Positions 35,019 to 44,210 of a stretch of 64,000 bases of DNA are shown here, piece by piece (position 1 is the stretch's first letter; the number at the start of each line of letters is the position of its first letter). Position numbers and translations under genes: made by a program. The notes under the pieces are model-generated. The model ran no database searches. It saw nothing but the letters and a program-made list of their open reading frames with translations, and was not told the origin of the DNA. The DNA comes from Amycolatopsis tucumanensis (GTDB lineage Bacteria; Actinomycetota; Actinomycetes; Mycobacteriales; Pseudonocardiaceae), in the NCBI RefSeq assembly GCF_021654135.1, contig NZ_JAKGSD010000009.1:124001-188000 (forward strand), written 5' to 3'.

Positions 35019-35534
35019 TCAGTCGTCGGTGAGGGTGCCGGGGTCGTGGGGGTTGTCGGGCTCTATCAGGTGTTTGAAGGCTTGTAGGTTTGCCAGGCTT
35101 TCGCCTCGGCTCACGCGCCAGTTCCATTCGCGCTGGATGCTTGTGGCGAAGCCCAGTTCGAGGATGGTGTTGAAGTCGCCGTCCGCGGCTTCCAGCACCT
35201 GGCCGAGGATCTTGTCCAGTTCCGGCTCGGTCACCGCGTCCTTGCCGAAACGGCCCACCAGGTAGATGTCGCCCAGTGCGTCCACGGTGTAGTGGACGCC
35301 GTAGAGCTTCGCGTTGCGGCGCAGCAGGAAGCGGTAGACCTGCTCGTGGTTTTCGTCGGGACGGCGGCAGACGAACGCCTCCACGGCGAAGGCGTGGTCG
35401 CGTTCGATGAGCCAGGCGTTGGTCTGCAGCTTCTTCGTGCCGGGAAGGGTGACGAAGTACTTGCCCTCGGCCTTGCGGTCGTACTTCAGGCCGGCTTGGT
35501 CCAGTGTTGCCCGGACGACCTTGTCCAGCGTCAT
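35019..35534 (-). CDS. YbjN domain-containing protein
   Basis: The 171-residue product begins [20 protein letters not shown] and has the type III-secretion-chaperone-like YbjN fold pattern ([40 protein letters not shown]). Its role is unknown; members are often treated as chaperone-like. ATG 35534 overlaps the mshA stop as ATGA, and the same pair occurs as Rv0486-Rv0487 in M. tuberculosis, suggesting a link with mycothiol synthesis. Confidence 0.88.
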   Translation of the reverse strand: MTLDKVVRATLDQAGLKYDRKAEGKYFVTLPGTKKLQTNAWLIERDHAFAVEAFVCRRPDENHEQVYRFLLRRNAKLYGVHYTVDALGDIYLVGRFGKDAVTEPELDKILGQVLEAADGDFNTILELGFATSIQREWNWRVSRGESLANLQAFKHLIEPDNPHDPGTLTDD

Positions 35535-36838
35535 ACGGCGACCTCCTCGTGCAGCGCGGCCAGCGTCCGCGAAGCCGCCACATAGCTCTCCAACAAGGCG
35601 TCCGTGGTGCGCGCCCACGAGAACCGCCGCGCGTGCACCAGCGCGTTCTCCGCCAGCTCCGCCCGCCGCTCCGGCCGCAACGCCACACTGGCCAGCGCCC
35701 CGGCCCAGTCCCGCGCCGCGTGCGAGGGCACCAGCAACCCGGACACGCCGTGCGCGACCGCCACCGGCAGCCCGCCGACCTCGGCCGCCACCACGGGCGT
35801 CCCGCAGGCCTGCGCCTCCAGCGCGACCAAGCCGAACGACTCGTTGTAGCTCGGCACCGCCACCACGTCCGCGGCGCGGTACACCTCCGCCAGCCGTTCA
35901 CCCGGCTGCGGCGGCAGGAACCGCACCACGTCCTGGATACCCAGCGACACGGCGAGCTCACGCAGGGCCTGCGGCTGTTCCAGCCCGGTGCCCGACGGAC
36001 CACCCACGACCAGGACGACCAGCCGCTCCCGCAGCTCCGGCTGCCGCTGGAGCAGGTGCGCGGCCGCGTGCAGCAGCACGTCCGGCGCCTTCAACGGCTG
36101 GATCCGGCCGGCGAACGCCAGCACCACGGCATCGCGCGGCAACCCCAGCCGCCGCCGGGCCCCGGCCTGCGAACCGGGCACGAACCGGTTCAGATCCACC
36201 CCGGGCGCGACCGTGTGCACCCGCTCCGGGGCCGCGCCGTAGAGGTCCACCAGCTGACGCGCCTCGACCGGGGTGTTCGCCACCAGCCGGTCGGACTCGG
36301 CGACCACCTGCTCCTCCCCGATGACACGGGTGCGCGGCTCGGGCTTGTCCCCCTCGGCGAGCGCGGCGTTCTTGACCTTCGCCAGCGTGTGCGCGGTGTG
36401 CACCAGCGGCACGCCCCACCGGTCCCGCGCGAGCCACCCGACCTGGCCGGACAGCCAGTAGTGCGAGTGGATCAGGTCGTAGTAGCCGGGCTCGTGGAAG
36501 GCCTCCGCGCGCAGCACGCCCGAGGTGAACGCGCACAGCTGCGCGGGCAGCTCGTCGCGGCCGAGCGGTTCGAACGGGCCCGCCGGAATGTGCCGCACCA
36601 GCACGCCCGGCGCCAGCTCGGCGACCGGGGGCTGCTCGGACGAGGTCGCGCGCGTGAACACCTCGACGGCAATCCCGCGCCGCGCCATCTCGACCGCGGT
36701 GTGCGTGATGTAGACGTTCATGCCACCGGCGTCACCGGTGCCGGGCTGCTCCAGGGGTGACGTGTGCACCGACAGCACCGCGACCCTGCGCGGCCAAATC
36801 GTCTGCGTCCGTCGTGATCCGCGCAGCGAGATCGTCAC
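35531..36838 (-). CDS. mshA: D-inositol-3-phosphate glycosyltransferase (mycothiol synthesis)
   Basis: MshA joins GlcNAc from UDP-GlcNAc to inositol-3-phosphate, the first step of mycothiol synthesis. The 435-residue GT4 protein has the N-terminal nucleotide fold ([28 protein letters not shown]), [14 protein letters not shown], the [10 protein letters not shown] block and the donor-binding [20 protein letters not shown] choose GTG 36838 because GGGAG is 9 bp upstream; a TTG 9 bp earlier is too close to it. The coupled YbjN gene follows. Confidence 0.95.
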   Translation of the reverse strand: MTISLRGSRRTQTIWPRRVAVLSVHTSPLEQPGTGDAGGMNVYITHTAVEMARRGIAVEVFTRATSSEQPPVAELAPGVLVRHIPAGPFEPLGRDELPAQLCAFTSGVLRAEAFHEPGYYDLIHSHYWLSGQVGWLARDRWGVPLVHTAHTLAKVKNAALAEGDKPEPRTRVIGEEQVVAESDRLVANTPVEARQLVDLYGAAPERVHTVAPGVDLNRFVPGSQAGARRRLGLPRDAVVLAFAGRIQPLKAPDVLLHAAAHLLQRQPELRERLVVLVVGGPSGTGLEQPQALRELAVSLGIQDVVRFLPPQPGERLAEVYRAADVVAVPSYNESFGLVALEAQACGTPVVAAEVGGLPVAVAHGVSGLLVPSHAARDWAGALASVALRPERRAELAENALVHARRFSWARTTDALLESYVAASRTLAALHEEVAV

Positions 36839-36937
36839 CTGGTTCAACTCCCGTGTCAGTCTCTTTCCGCATCAGGGCGGAGCCCGTGAACGACAACGCC
36901 CACGGGCCCCCGACATCTTCCCAGCGGTGCGAAACCG

Positions 36938-38107
36938 TCACAGCGCGGACTTGGCCTGCCAAGCGCTCCAGCTGACGAGCCAGTCCATCACGTCCGAGGT
37001 GACGACCGGTCCGAGCCGCGACCCGGTGATCTCCACGGGGTCGCCGATCAGGGCCGAGTCGAAGTAGTTCTTCGCGTCGGCTTCCAGCAGGTTGACGCAG
37101 CCGTGCGAGGTGTTGGCCCGCCCGATGTTGGCCGCGTTGTCCTGGTTTTCGTGAATGAACTCACCGTGGTTGGAGAACCGGCAGGCCCACTTCTTGTTGA
37201 CGTTGGTGTAGCCGTAACGCGCGTTGTCGAAGATCGCGCTCGGCTCCTTCGTCATGATGATGTAGGTGCCGTTCGGTGTGTTCAGGTTCACGTCCGAGTC
37301 CTTGCCGTTGCTGCACGGGTAGCTCTTGTACAAGGACCCGCCCCGGTACACGTTCATCTTGTGGTCCGGGGTGTGGATCTTCACGACCTGGTTGCGGCCG
37401 ATCTTGAACTCGGTGGTGACGTCGGCGCGCGGGTAGGCCCCGCCGCCGAGGTCGATGCCGTACAGCTTCGCCTCGACCTTGACCGTGGTGTTGGCGGGCC
37501 AGTACTCCTTCGGCCGCCAGTCCACCTGCTGGTCGGACAGCCAGCCCCAGGAGCCTTCCACGTCGGTGGAGGTCTCGATCTTCAGCGCCCGCTCCACGGC
37601 GGCCTTGTTCTTCACCGCGCTGGTGAACTTCACGCTCACCGGCATCGCGACCCCGACGGTCGCGTCGTCGGTCGGGTTCAGCGTGACGCGCACGGTGGAG
37701 GCCGGCTTGAGCGTCGAGAAGCTGCCGGTCAGCGTCACCGGCTTGCCGTCGGTGCCGGTGGCCGTCGCGTTGTAGGTGTAGGTCTTGTCGTAGCCGAGGG
37801 TCTCGCTGCTCGTCCAGGTGGTCTTGTCGTCGCTGAGCTTGCCCTCTACGGCCTTCCCGTCGGGGTTGGTCAGCTTGACCTCGGTGAGCGTGCCCTTGGC
37901 GACCTTGACGGTGACGGGCTGCAGCACGGGCACGTTCTTCGCGTCCGCGGCGGGCTCGGCGGTGATGACCGCGGCAGGAGGCGCCTCGCTCGTCGCCCCG
38001 CCCCCGGTCTGCGCGCCGCCGTCGTCCCCGCCGCTGGTGCACGCCGCGGCCATGGTCGCCGCGCCCGCGGCGAGCGCGGCCTTGAACACCGTGCGCCTCT
38101 CGATCAC
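36938..38107 (-). CDS. L,D-transpeptidase lipoprotein (Ig-like and YkuD domains)
   Basis: The 389-residue product has a twin-arginine-like lipoprotein signal (MIERRTVFKAALAAGAATMA, then AAC lipobox), one or two Ig-like domains (residues about 45-245) and a C-terminal YkuD domain with the catalytic HGEFIHEN...TSHGCVNLLEAD. Such enzymes make 3-3 peptidoglycan cross-links outside the cell. It corresponds by position to LprQ (Rv0483) of M. tuberculosis. murB, another wall gene, lies 0.8 kb away. Confidence 0.93.
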   Translation of the reverse strand: MIERRTVFKAALAAGAATMAAACTSGGDDGGAQTGGGATSEAPPAAVITAEPAADAKNVPVLQPVTVKVAKGTLTEVKLTNPDGKAVEGKLSDDKTTWTSSETLGYDKTYTYNATATGTDGKPVTLTGSFSTLKPASTVRVTLNPTDDATVGVAMPVSVKFTSAVKNKAAVERALKIETSTDVEGSWGWLSDQQVDWRPKEYWPANTTVKVEAKLYGIDLGGGAYPRADVTTEFKIGRNQVVKIHTPDHKMNVYRGGSLYKSYPCSNGKDSDVNLNTPNGTYIIMTKEPSAIFDNARYGYTNVNKKWACRFSNHGEFIHENQDNAANIGRANTSHGCVNLLEADAKNYFDSALIGDPVEITGSRLGPVVTSDVMDWLVSWSAWQAKSAL

Positions 38108-38202
38108 CTGTTACCTCCGCACTCCGTACTTCTCCCGGACGTCAAAGCGACGCCCGGCCCTGCCGCGTTACCGGCGTGTCCCCCGCTGGGAGTATGTGCG
38201 GT

Positions 38203-38937
38203 ATGACGACCAAGCGAACCGCAGTGATCACCGGCGCCAGCGCGGGCATCGGCGAGGCGACCGCCCGCGCCCTCGCCGAGGCCGGATTCCACGTCGTGCT
38301 CGGGGCTCGCCGCCTCGACCGCCTGGAGAAGCTGGCCGCCGAGTTGTCCGGAACCGCACACGTACTGGACGTCACCGACCCCGGTTCGGTTGCCGCATTC
38401 GTCCAGCGGGTTCCAGATTGCCACGTTCTCGTCAACAACGCGGGCGGCGCACGCGGCCTGGAGCGCGTCGAGGAGGCCGACGAGGACCACTGGCGCTGGA
38501 TGTGGGAGGTCAACGTCCTCGGCACGCTGCGCATCACGAAGGCGTTGCTGCCGAAGCTGATCGCCTCCGGTGACGGCCACGTGGTGACCGTCACGTCGAT
38601 CGCCGGCCACGAGGTCTACGACGGCGGTTCCGGCTACACGTCAGCCAAGCACGCGCAGTCGGCCCTGCACCGCACGCTGCGGTCGGAGCACCTCGGCGAC
38701 CCGGTGCGGATCACCGAGATCGTGCCCGGCATGGTCGAGACCGACTTCTCCGCCAACCGGTTCGACGGCGACACCGAGCGCGCCGCGAAGGTCTACCAGG
38801 GCCTCACGCCGCTGACCGCGGAGGACGTTGCCGACGTGATCGCCTTCGCCGTCACGCGACCCTCGCACGTGAACCTCGACACCATCGTCATGAAGCCGCG
38901 CGCGCAGCTCAACGGCAGCCGCGCCCACCGCGAGTGA
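38203..38937 (+). CDS. Short-chain dehydrogenase/reductase
   Basis: The 244-residue product begins MTTKRTAVITGASAGIGEAT (Rossmann TGxxxGIG) and has NNAGG, the catalytic Ser in VTVTSIAGHE and YTSAKHAQSALH (YxxxK). It resembles the YdfG/serine-dehydrogenase-like SDRs. The substrate is unknown. ATG 38203 is preferred over two starts 9-27 bp earlier. Its stop directly abuts the murB stop on the other strand. The M. tuberculosis gene at this place is Rv0484c. Confidence 0.9.
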   Translation: MTTKRTAVITGASAGIGEATARALAEAGFHVVLGARRLDRLEKLAAELSGTAHVLDVTDPGSVAAFVQRVPDCHVLVNNAGGARGLERVEEADEDHWRWMWEVNVLGTLRITKALLPKLIASGDGHVVTVTSIAGHEVYDGGSGYTSAKHAQSALHRTLRSEHLGDPVRITEIVPGMVETDFSANRFDGDTERAAKVYQGLTPLTAEDVADVIAFAVTRPSHVNLDTIVMKPRAQLNGSRAHRE

Positions 38938-39966
38938 CTACAGCGAGCAGTTGATCAGCAGTGGTTCGGGACGCAGCGTGACGCCGAAGCGGGCGTGCAC
39001 GCCGTCCCGGACCTCGCGGGCCAGCGCCAGCAGGTCCGCGGTGCTGGCCGAACCGCGGTTGGTGAGGGCCAGGGTGTGCTTGGTGGACAGGGACACCCGC
39101 CCGCCCGGCCCCGGGTGGCCCTTGCCGAAGCCGGCCCGCTCGATCAGCCAGGCCGCGGACAGCTTCACGCCGCCGTCGGCCGGGTAGCGCGGCATCTCCA
39201 CGCCCTCCAGCGCCGGCGGGATCTCCGCGACGATCGGGTTGGTGAAGAACGAGCCCGCGCTCCACGTGTCGTGATCGGACGCGTCGAGCACCATGCCCTT
39301 GCCCTGCCGCAGCTTCAGCACGGCCTCGCGCGCCTGCGCCGCCGGAACCCGCGCGCCCTGCTCGACGCCCAGCGTGCGGGCCAGTTCGGCGTAGCGGATC
39401 GGCGCGGACAGCCCGTCGGCGCGCAGGGCGAACCGGACACTGAGGACAATCCCCCAGCTCTCCCCCTTGAGCACGCTCGTGCGGTAGCCGAAGCCGAGCT
39501 CGTCCGCGGTCATCGTGCGCACCTCGCCGGTGCGCCGGTCGTAGCACTCGATCGAGGTGAGCAGGTCTGCCACCTCGCAGCCGTAGGCGCCGACGTTCTG
39601 GATCGGCGTGGCGCCCACCGAGCCGGGGATGCCGGACAGGCACTCCAGCCCGCCGAACCCGGCCTCGACGGTCGCCGCGACGAACTCGTCCCAGTTCTGC
39701 CCGGCCGCGACCTCGACCTCGTCCCCGTCGATGCGCCAGCCGCTCGTCGCGATCTTGACCACGGTGCCCGGGAAGCCGTCGTCGCCGACGACGAGGTTCG
39801 ACCCGCCGCCGAGCAGCAGCACCGGTCCCTCGACCGAGCGCACCGCGGCCAGCAGCTCGTCGGTGGTCCCGGCCACCACGAACGCGCGGGCTGGGCCGCC
39901 GAGGCGCAGGGTGGTGTGCTCGGCCAGGGTCGTCTGGGTCGGTGTTTCGAGACGGCTCACGAGCAC
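38938..39966 (-). CDS. murB: UDP-N-acetylenolpyruvoylglucosamine reductase
   Basis: MurB reduces the enolpyruvyl group to give UDP-MurNAc, with FAD and NADPH. The 342-residue product has TTLRLGGPARAFVVA, the FAD loop LLLGGGSNLVVGDDGFPG, GLECLSGIPGSVGATPIQNVGAYG, GYRTSVLKGE and the type I active-site serine in WSAGSFFTNPIV. GTG 39966 or GTG 39960 may be the start; no ribosome binding site is seen. Confidence 0.95.
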   Translation of the reverse strand: MLVSRLETPTQTTLAEHTTLRLGGPARAFVVAGTTDELLAAVRSVEGPVLLLGGGSNLVVGDDGFPGTVVKIATSGWRIDGDEVEVAAGQNWDEFVAATVEAGFGGLECLSGIPGSVGATPIQNVGAYGCEVADLLTSIECYDRRTGEVRTMTADELGFGYRTSVLKGESWGIVLSVRFALRADGLSAPIRYAELARTLGVEQGARVPAAQAREAVLKLRQGKGMVLDASDHDTWSAGSFFTNPIVAEIPPALEGVEMPRYPADGGVKLSAAWLIERAGFGKGHPGPGGRVSLSTKHTLALTNRGSASTADLLALAREVRDGVHARFGVTLRPEPLLINCSL

Positions 39967-39972
39967 AAACGG

Positions 39973-39978
39973 TACTGT
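39973..39978 (+). promoter_or_regulatory. Extended -10 box for a leaderless DUF2505 message
   Basis: TACTGT ends 8 nt before the ATG at 39987, and no ribosome binding site is present. In actinobacteria a -10 box at this distance gives a transcript that starts at or next to the start codon. Confidence 0.5.
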
Positions 39979-39986
39979 CTGGCCTC

Positions 39987-40484
39987 ATGGCATCCCGTAT
40001 CGAGCACCGCGCGGAGTACCCCAACGGCGTCTCCGAGGTGTTCCGGGCCGAGACGAGCGAGGAGGCGCTGACCGCCCGCCTCGCCGAGATCGGCGGCAAG
40101 AACAGCGCCCTGCTCAGCCATTCCGCGGACGACAACGGCGCCAGGTACACGCTGCGACAGGGCATCGAGGCGGACAAGCTCCCGCAGATCGTCCGCAAGC
40201 TGCAGCCCGGCGACCTCTACGTCGACCGCGAGCACACCTTCACCCGCGACGGGGACGGCTACACGGGCACGGCGCGGGCCACGGTGAGCGGGATGCCCGG
40301 CGAGATCACCGCCCGCACCGAGCTGCGTCCCCGTGGCGACGGCTCGGTCGTCGAGACCCGCGGCGAGGTCAAGGTCAAGATCCCGCTGGTCGGCGGCAAG
40401 CTGGAGAGCTTCGTCGCGGGCGAGCTGACCAAGCTGCTGGCCCGCGAGGCCCAGTTCAGCCGCGAATGGCTCGCGGCCCGGTAG
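39987..40484 (+). CDS. DUF2505 domain-containing protein
   Basis: The 165-residue product begins MASRIEHRAEYPNGVSEVFR and fits DUF2505, a START/SRPBCC-like family of actinobacteria (LQPGDLYVDREHTFTRDGDGYTG..., LVGGKLESFVAGELTKLLAREAQFSREWLA). Such folds usually bind hydrophobic ligands; the function is unknown. It is divergent from murB, as Rv0481c is in M. tuberculosis. It overlaps the following methyltransferase gene by 19 bp. Confidence 0.88.
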   Translation: MASRIEHRAEYPNGVSEVFRAETSEEALTARLAEIGGKNSALLSHSADDNGARYTLRQGIEADKLPQIVRKLQPGDLYVDREHTFTRDGDGYTGTARATVSGMPGEITARTELRPRGDGSVVETRGEVKVKIPLVGGKLESFVAGELTKLLAREAQFSREWLAAR

Positions 40485-41260
40485 GCGCGCCGACCCGAGG
40501 AACCACGAACCCCAACCGCCTGCGCCGCGTCGACCGCTGGCTGGCCGGCGCCCCCGAGGTGTCGGCCGCGCTGCGCCGCGCGCCGGATCCGCTCGTCGTG
40601 GACCTCGGGTACGGCGCGTCCCCGGTGACCACGGTCGAACTGGCCGCGCGGCTGCGGCGGGTCCACCCGCGGGTCCGGGTGCTCGGGCTGGAGATCGACC
40701 CGGAGCGCGTCGCGGTCGCGAAACCCGCCGCGCGGCCCCCGTCGCTGGACTTCCGCCAGGGCGGTTTCGAGCTCGCCGGGACCCGGCCGAACCTGGTGCG
40801 CGCGTTCAACGTGCTGCGGCAGTACCCGGAGGACGAGGTCGAGGGTGCCTGGAAGCTGGTACTCGACCGGCTCGCCCCTGGCGGGCTGCTCGTCGAGGGC
40901 ACCTGCGACGAGATCGGGCGACTGTCCACCTGGGTCACCCTGGACGCGGACGGCCCACGCACGCTCTCCTTGTCCTGCCACCTGGATTCGCTCGACCAGC
41001 CGTCCACTTTGGCCGAACGACTGCCGAAGGCGCTGATCCACCGCAACGTGCCGGGCGAGCGGATCCACGACCTGTTGTCCACACTGGACATCTGCTGGGC
41101 GACCGCCGCGCCGCACCAGGCCTTCGGCGCCCGCGCCCGCTGGCTGGAGACCGTGCGGCTGCTCGCCGCGCGTGGCTGGCCGGTGCTGACCCGGCCGCGG
41201 CGGATCCGGCTCGGCGAGCTGACCGTGCCGTGGGCGACCGTGGCACCCGGAAGCAGGTAG
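40466..41260 (+). CDS. Class I SAM-dependent methyltransferase-like protein
   Basis: The 264-residue product has a Rossmann-type methyltransferase core: PLVVDLGYGASPVTTVELA (motif I), VRVLGLEIDPERVAVA, NLVRAFNVLRQYPEDEVEGAW and LAPGGLLVEGTCDEIGRL. The substrate is unknown. ATG 40466 is the chosen start and lies inside the end of the DUF2505 gene, so the two are likely coupled. No ribosome binding site is clear. Confidence 0.8.
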   Translation: MARGPVGAPTRGTTNPNRLRRVDRWLAGAPEVSAALRRAPDPLVVDLGYGASPVTTVELAARLRRVHPRVRVLGLEIDPERVAVAKPAARPPSLDFRQGGFELAGTRPNLVRAFNVLRQYPEDEVEGAWKLVLDRLAPGGLLVEGTCDEIGRLSTWVTLDADGPRTLSLSCHLDSLDQPSTLAERLPKALIHRNVPGERIHDLLSTLDICWATAAPHQAFGARARWLETVRLLAARGWPVLTRPRRIRLGELTVPWATVAPGSR

Positions 41261-41372
41261 GGACAACCCCACCAAAGTAGCGGGGGCGGCACGTACGGGC
41301 GTTCCCCGGGTTGTCCCTGATCTTGCCGGAAGTCCCTGGCTCAGGCGGTGTGCGCGGCGACACGATCGCCCC

Positions 41373-42095
41373 ATGACCGCAACCCTCAGCAGGCAGTACG
41401 AGGCCGTCATCACGGCGGACTCCGACATCGTCCAGGCGTGCCAGCGACTGCGGCACCGCGTGTTCACCACCGAGTTCGGCGCGGCGCCGCACCCCAGCGG
41501 GCTGGACGCCGACGAGTTCGACGACGTGTGCGAGCACCTCGCCGTGATGCACGGGGGCGAGGTCGTCGGCACCTACCGGCTGCTGCCGCCCGGCCGGTCG
41601 GCGCGGCTGTACTCGCAGTCGGAGTTCGACCTGGACGGTCTGGCCCCGCTGCGGCCGCACCTGGTCGAGACCGGCCGGTCGTGCGTGCACCCGGACCACC
41701 GCTCCGGCGGGGTGATCAACCTGATGTGGTCGGCGATGGCGCGGTACGTCGTCGGCCACGGCTACCGCTACCTCGCCGGGTGCGCGTCGGTGTCGCTGGC
41801 CGACGGCGGGGCCGCGGCGGCCGCCACGTGGGCGCTCGCGCAGGCCAAGCACCGCCCGCCGGGCGAGCTGCGGGTCGAGCCGCACCGGCCGTGGATCCCG
41901 CTGCCGCGCACCGAACGCCCGCCCAGCTACGCCCAGGTCCCGCCGCTGCTGCGCGGTTACCTGCGCCTGGGCGCGTGGGTCGGCGGGCCGCCCGCGCACG
42001 ACCCGGACTTCGCGGTCGCCGACTTCTTCACCGTGCTGGCGGTCGACGAGATCGGCGAGCGCTACCGCAGGTTCTTCCTCGGGGAGAATTCATGA
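41373..42095 (+). CDS. GNAT-type N-acyltransferase, ornithine-lipid OlsB-like
   Basis: The 240-residue product fits the acyl-homoserine-lactone-synthase-like acyltransferases that make lyso-ornithine lipid: CQRLRHRVFTTEFGA, GGEVVGTYRLLPP, ETGRSCVHPDHRSGGVINLMW, YRYLAGCASVSLAD and ADFFTVLAVDEIGERY. OlsB adds a 3-hydroxy fatty acid from acyl carrier protein to ornithine. ATG 41373 is the start. The next gene, a PlsC-like acyltransferase, overlaps as ATGA and would supply the second acylation. Confidence 0.82.
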   Translation: MTATLSRQYEAVITADSDIVQACQRLRHRVFTTEFGAAPHPSGLDADEFDDVCEHLAVMHGGEVVGTYRLLPPGRSARLYSQSEFDLDGLAPLRPHLVETGRSCVHPDHRSGGVINLMWSAMARYVVGHGYRYLAGCASVSLADGGAAAAATWALAQAKHRPPGELRVEPHRPWIPLPRTERPPSYAQVPPLLRGYLRLGAWVGGPPAHDPDFAVADFFTVLAVDEIGERYRRFFLGENS

Positions 42096-42856
42096 ACCCG
42101 TGGGACGTGACTTCACCTTGTACCCCTCGCTGCGTCACCCACCGGCTGCCTGAGATCAGCACACTGCGGACCGTGCGACGGTGGCTGGCGCTGGGCTCGG
42201 TCCTCGCCGGGGTGCGGCGGGGGAACCTGCGCCCGCACGCCCGCGGGGTGCTCGACGCCCTCGGCGTCACCCTGGACGCGAACACCGACCTCCTGCGGGT
42301 ACCCGCGGGCACCGGCACCCTGATCGTGGCCAACCACGTGTCGTGGCTGGACATCGTCGCGCTGCTGGCCGTCGACCCGGTTGGGTTCCTGGCGAAGCGC
42401 GAGGTGCGCTCGTGGCCGGTCATCGGGTCGCTCGCGCAGGCCTGCGGCACCCGGTTCATCGCCCGGCGCGAGCTGCGGGAACTGCCCGCGGTGGTGGCCG
42501 GGCTGGCCGACGCGCTCCGCGCCGGCGAGTCGGTCGTCGTGTTCCCCGAGGGCACGACGTGGTGCGGCGGCCAGGGCGGCACGTTCCGGCGCGCCGCGTT
42601 CCAGGCCGCCATCGACGCCGGCGCGCCGGTGCGGCCGGTGACCTTCGCCTACTCCCAGGGCGGGCAGCCGAGCACGGTCGCGGCCTTCGTCGGCGACGAC
42701 GCTCTCCTGCCGTCGCTGAGCCGCGTCGCGCGCGCCCGCGACCTGCGGATCGAGCTGACCGCGCACCCGCCGCTGGAGCCCGCCGGCGACCGGCGCGAGC
42801 TGGCCGCGCGAGCCCAGGACGTCGTCCGGTTCACCCGGGTCCCGGCGCATGCTTGA
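42092..42856 (+). CDS. 1-acylglycerol-3-phosphate acyltransferase-like protein, OlsA-like
   Basis: The 254-residue product has the PlsC motifs: TLIVANHVSWLDIVAL (NHxxxxD), FIARRELRELPAVV and VVVFPEGTTWCGGQGGTFRRAAF. Paired with the OlsB-like gene, it is likely the O-acyltransferase of ornithine lipid synthesis, a phosphorus-free membrane lipid. It overlaps the upstream gene by 4 bp and the downstream DedA gene by 8 bp. Confidence 0.85.
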   Translation: MNPWDVTSPCTPRCVTHRLPEISTLRTVRRWLALGSVLAGVRRGNLRPHARGVLDALGVTLDANTDLLRVPAGTGTLIVANHVSWLDIVALLAVDPVGFLAKREVRSWPVIGSLAQACGTRFIARRELRELPAVVAGLADALRAGESVVVFPEGTTWCGGQGGTFRRAAFQAAIDAGAPVRPVTFAYSQGGQPSTVAAFVGDDALLPSLSRVARARDLRIELTAHPPLEPAGDRRELAARAQDVVRFTRVPAHA

Positions 42857-43667
42857 CTTCCTGAACCACCTCGGTGAGCTGCTCCAGGGCGCCCTGGGAT
42901 CGCCCTGGCTGTGGCTCATCGTGTTCGCGGTGGCGGGCCTGGACGCGCTGCTGCCGTTCATGCCGAGCGAGACGACGGTGATCACGGTCGCCGTGCTGCT
43001 CGGCACCGACGTGCCGAAGCTGGCGCTGCTCGCGCTGCTCGCGGCCGCCGGAGCGCTCGCCGGCGACTGCCTGTCGCACGCGGTCGGCCGGGGCGCCGCG
43101 CCCGCGCTGACGCGGTGGCTGCGCGGCGGGAAGCAGGACCGCTACGAGTGGGCCCGCGGACAGGTCGACCGCAACGCCGGGCTGCTGATCGTGGCCGGCC
43201 GGTACATCCCGGGCGGCCGGGTCGCGAGCGGGTTGGCGACGGGCAGCATGGGCGTGCCGTGGGCGCGGTTCATCGCGCTCGACGCGCTGGGCGCCGGGAT
43301 CTGGGCCGTCTACAGCGTGATCATCGGCGCGATCGGCGGCGCGAGCTTCGACGGGCAGCCCGCCAAGGGGCTGCTGTTGTCGTTCGGCATCGGGTTGATC
43401 ATGGTCGGTGTCATCGAGGTGGTGCGGCGGTTACGCTCACGGCATGCAGCACGCCGAGTACCTCGCGATGATCGAGGCGCAGTGCCGGGCCCTGCGCGCG
43501 GCCGCGGTGCGGACGGGACCGGAGGCCCCGGTGCCGACCTGTCCGAAGTGGACTGTCCAGCGCCTCGTCGACCACCTGGCGAAGGTCCACTCGTGGGTCC
43601 GGTCCGCGCTCGCCGATCCCACCGGCGCGAACGTGACCCGCGGGCAGCCGCCCGCCGACTGGACTGA
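42849..43667 (+). CDS. DedA family membrane protein, with a long 3' extension
   Basis: The first about 200 residues are a DedA/VTT-type protein: LIVFAVAGLDALLPFMPSET, ALAGDCLSHAVGRG, AGRYIPGGRVASGLATGSM and GIGLIMVGVIEVVRRLR. DedA proteins are putative lipid flippases. The remaining about 70 residues are Arg/Pro/Gly-rich with no fold signature and overlap the next gene by 224 bp in another frame. The usual stop appears to have been lost, so the natural protein probably once ended near 43440. Confidence 0.8.
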   Translation: MLDFLNHLGELLQGALGSPWLWLIVFAVAGLDALLPFMPSETTVITVAVLLGTDVPKLALLALLAAAGALAGDCLSHAVGRGAAPALTRWLRGGKQDRYEWARGQVDRNAGLLIVAGRYIPGGRVASGLATGSMGVPWARFIALDALGAGIWAVYSVIIGAIGGASFDGQPAKGLLLSFGIGLIMVGVIEVVRRLRSRHAARRVPRDDRGAVPGPARGRGADGTGGPGADLSEVDCPAPRRPPGEGPLVGPVRARRSHRRERDPRAAARRLD

Positions 43668-44184
43668 ACTGCTGTCCTGGTGGGACGAGCAGCTGCAGGG
43701 GATGCTCGCCGGACTCGCCGATCCCGCGGCGCCGGCGTGGCTGCCGTGGACCCGCTACGAGCAGACCACGCGGTCCTGGGCGCGGCGGCAGGCGCACGAG
43801 ACGGCGATCCACCGGCTGGACGCCGAGCACGCGCTGGCAGGCAGCGCGGAGGCGTCCGCGGTCCCGTCGCTCGTGTTCGACCCGGAGTTCGCCGCGGACG
43901 GCGTCGACGAGCTGCTCGCCTGGATGCTGCCGACGCGCGCGAAGTGGGACCAGTTCGACTTGTCCGGCTCGGTGCTCGTGCACGCCGCCGACGCCGGTCG
44001 CATGTGGCGGGTCGTGCTGCACCCGGGGCAGCCCGGGACGATCGAGCCGGTGACGGCCGCGTTCGAGGCCGACGTGACGGTCGCGGGCACCGCCGACGCG
44101 GTGTACCGGCGCGTGTGGGGGCGGCCCAGCCACGCCTCGGTGACCGGTGACGTGCGTCTCCTGGAGCCCCTGGCCGCGCCGTGA
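43444..44184 (+). CDS. Maleylpyruvate isomerase family mycothiol-dependent protein (TIGR03083)
   Basis: The 246-residue product has the DinB-like N-terminus YLAMIEAQCRALRAAA, CPKWTVQRLVDHLAKVHSWV with the metal-ligand His residues, and WARRQAHETAIHRLDAEHA. These proteins resemble mycothiol-dependent maleylpyruvate isomerase, but most act on unknown substrates. Its first 224 bp overlap the extended DedA frame. The ATG at 43444 fits the family's N-terminus. Confidence 0.85.
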   Translation: MQHAEYLAMIEAQCRALRAAAVRTGPEAPVPTCPKWTVQRLVDHLAKVHSWVRSALADPTGANVTRGQPPADWTELLSWWDEQLQGMLAGLADPAAPAWLPWTRYEQTTRSWARRQAHETAIHRLDAEHALAGSAEASAVPSLVFDPEFAADGVDELLAWMLPTRAKWDQFDLSGSVLVHAADAGRMWRVVLHPGQPGTIEPVTAAFEADVTVAGTADAVYRRVWGRPSHASVTGDVRLLEPLAAP

Positions 44185-44210
44185 CGGGGCGCGGCGGGGA
44201 AGATGGGGCC

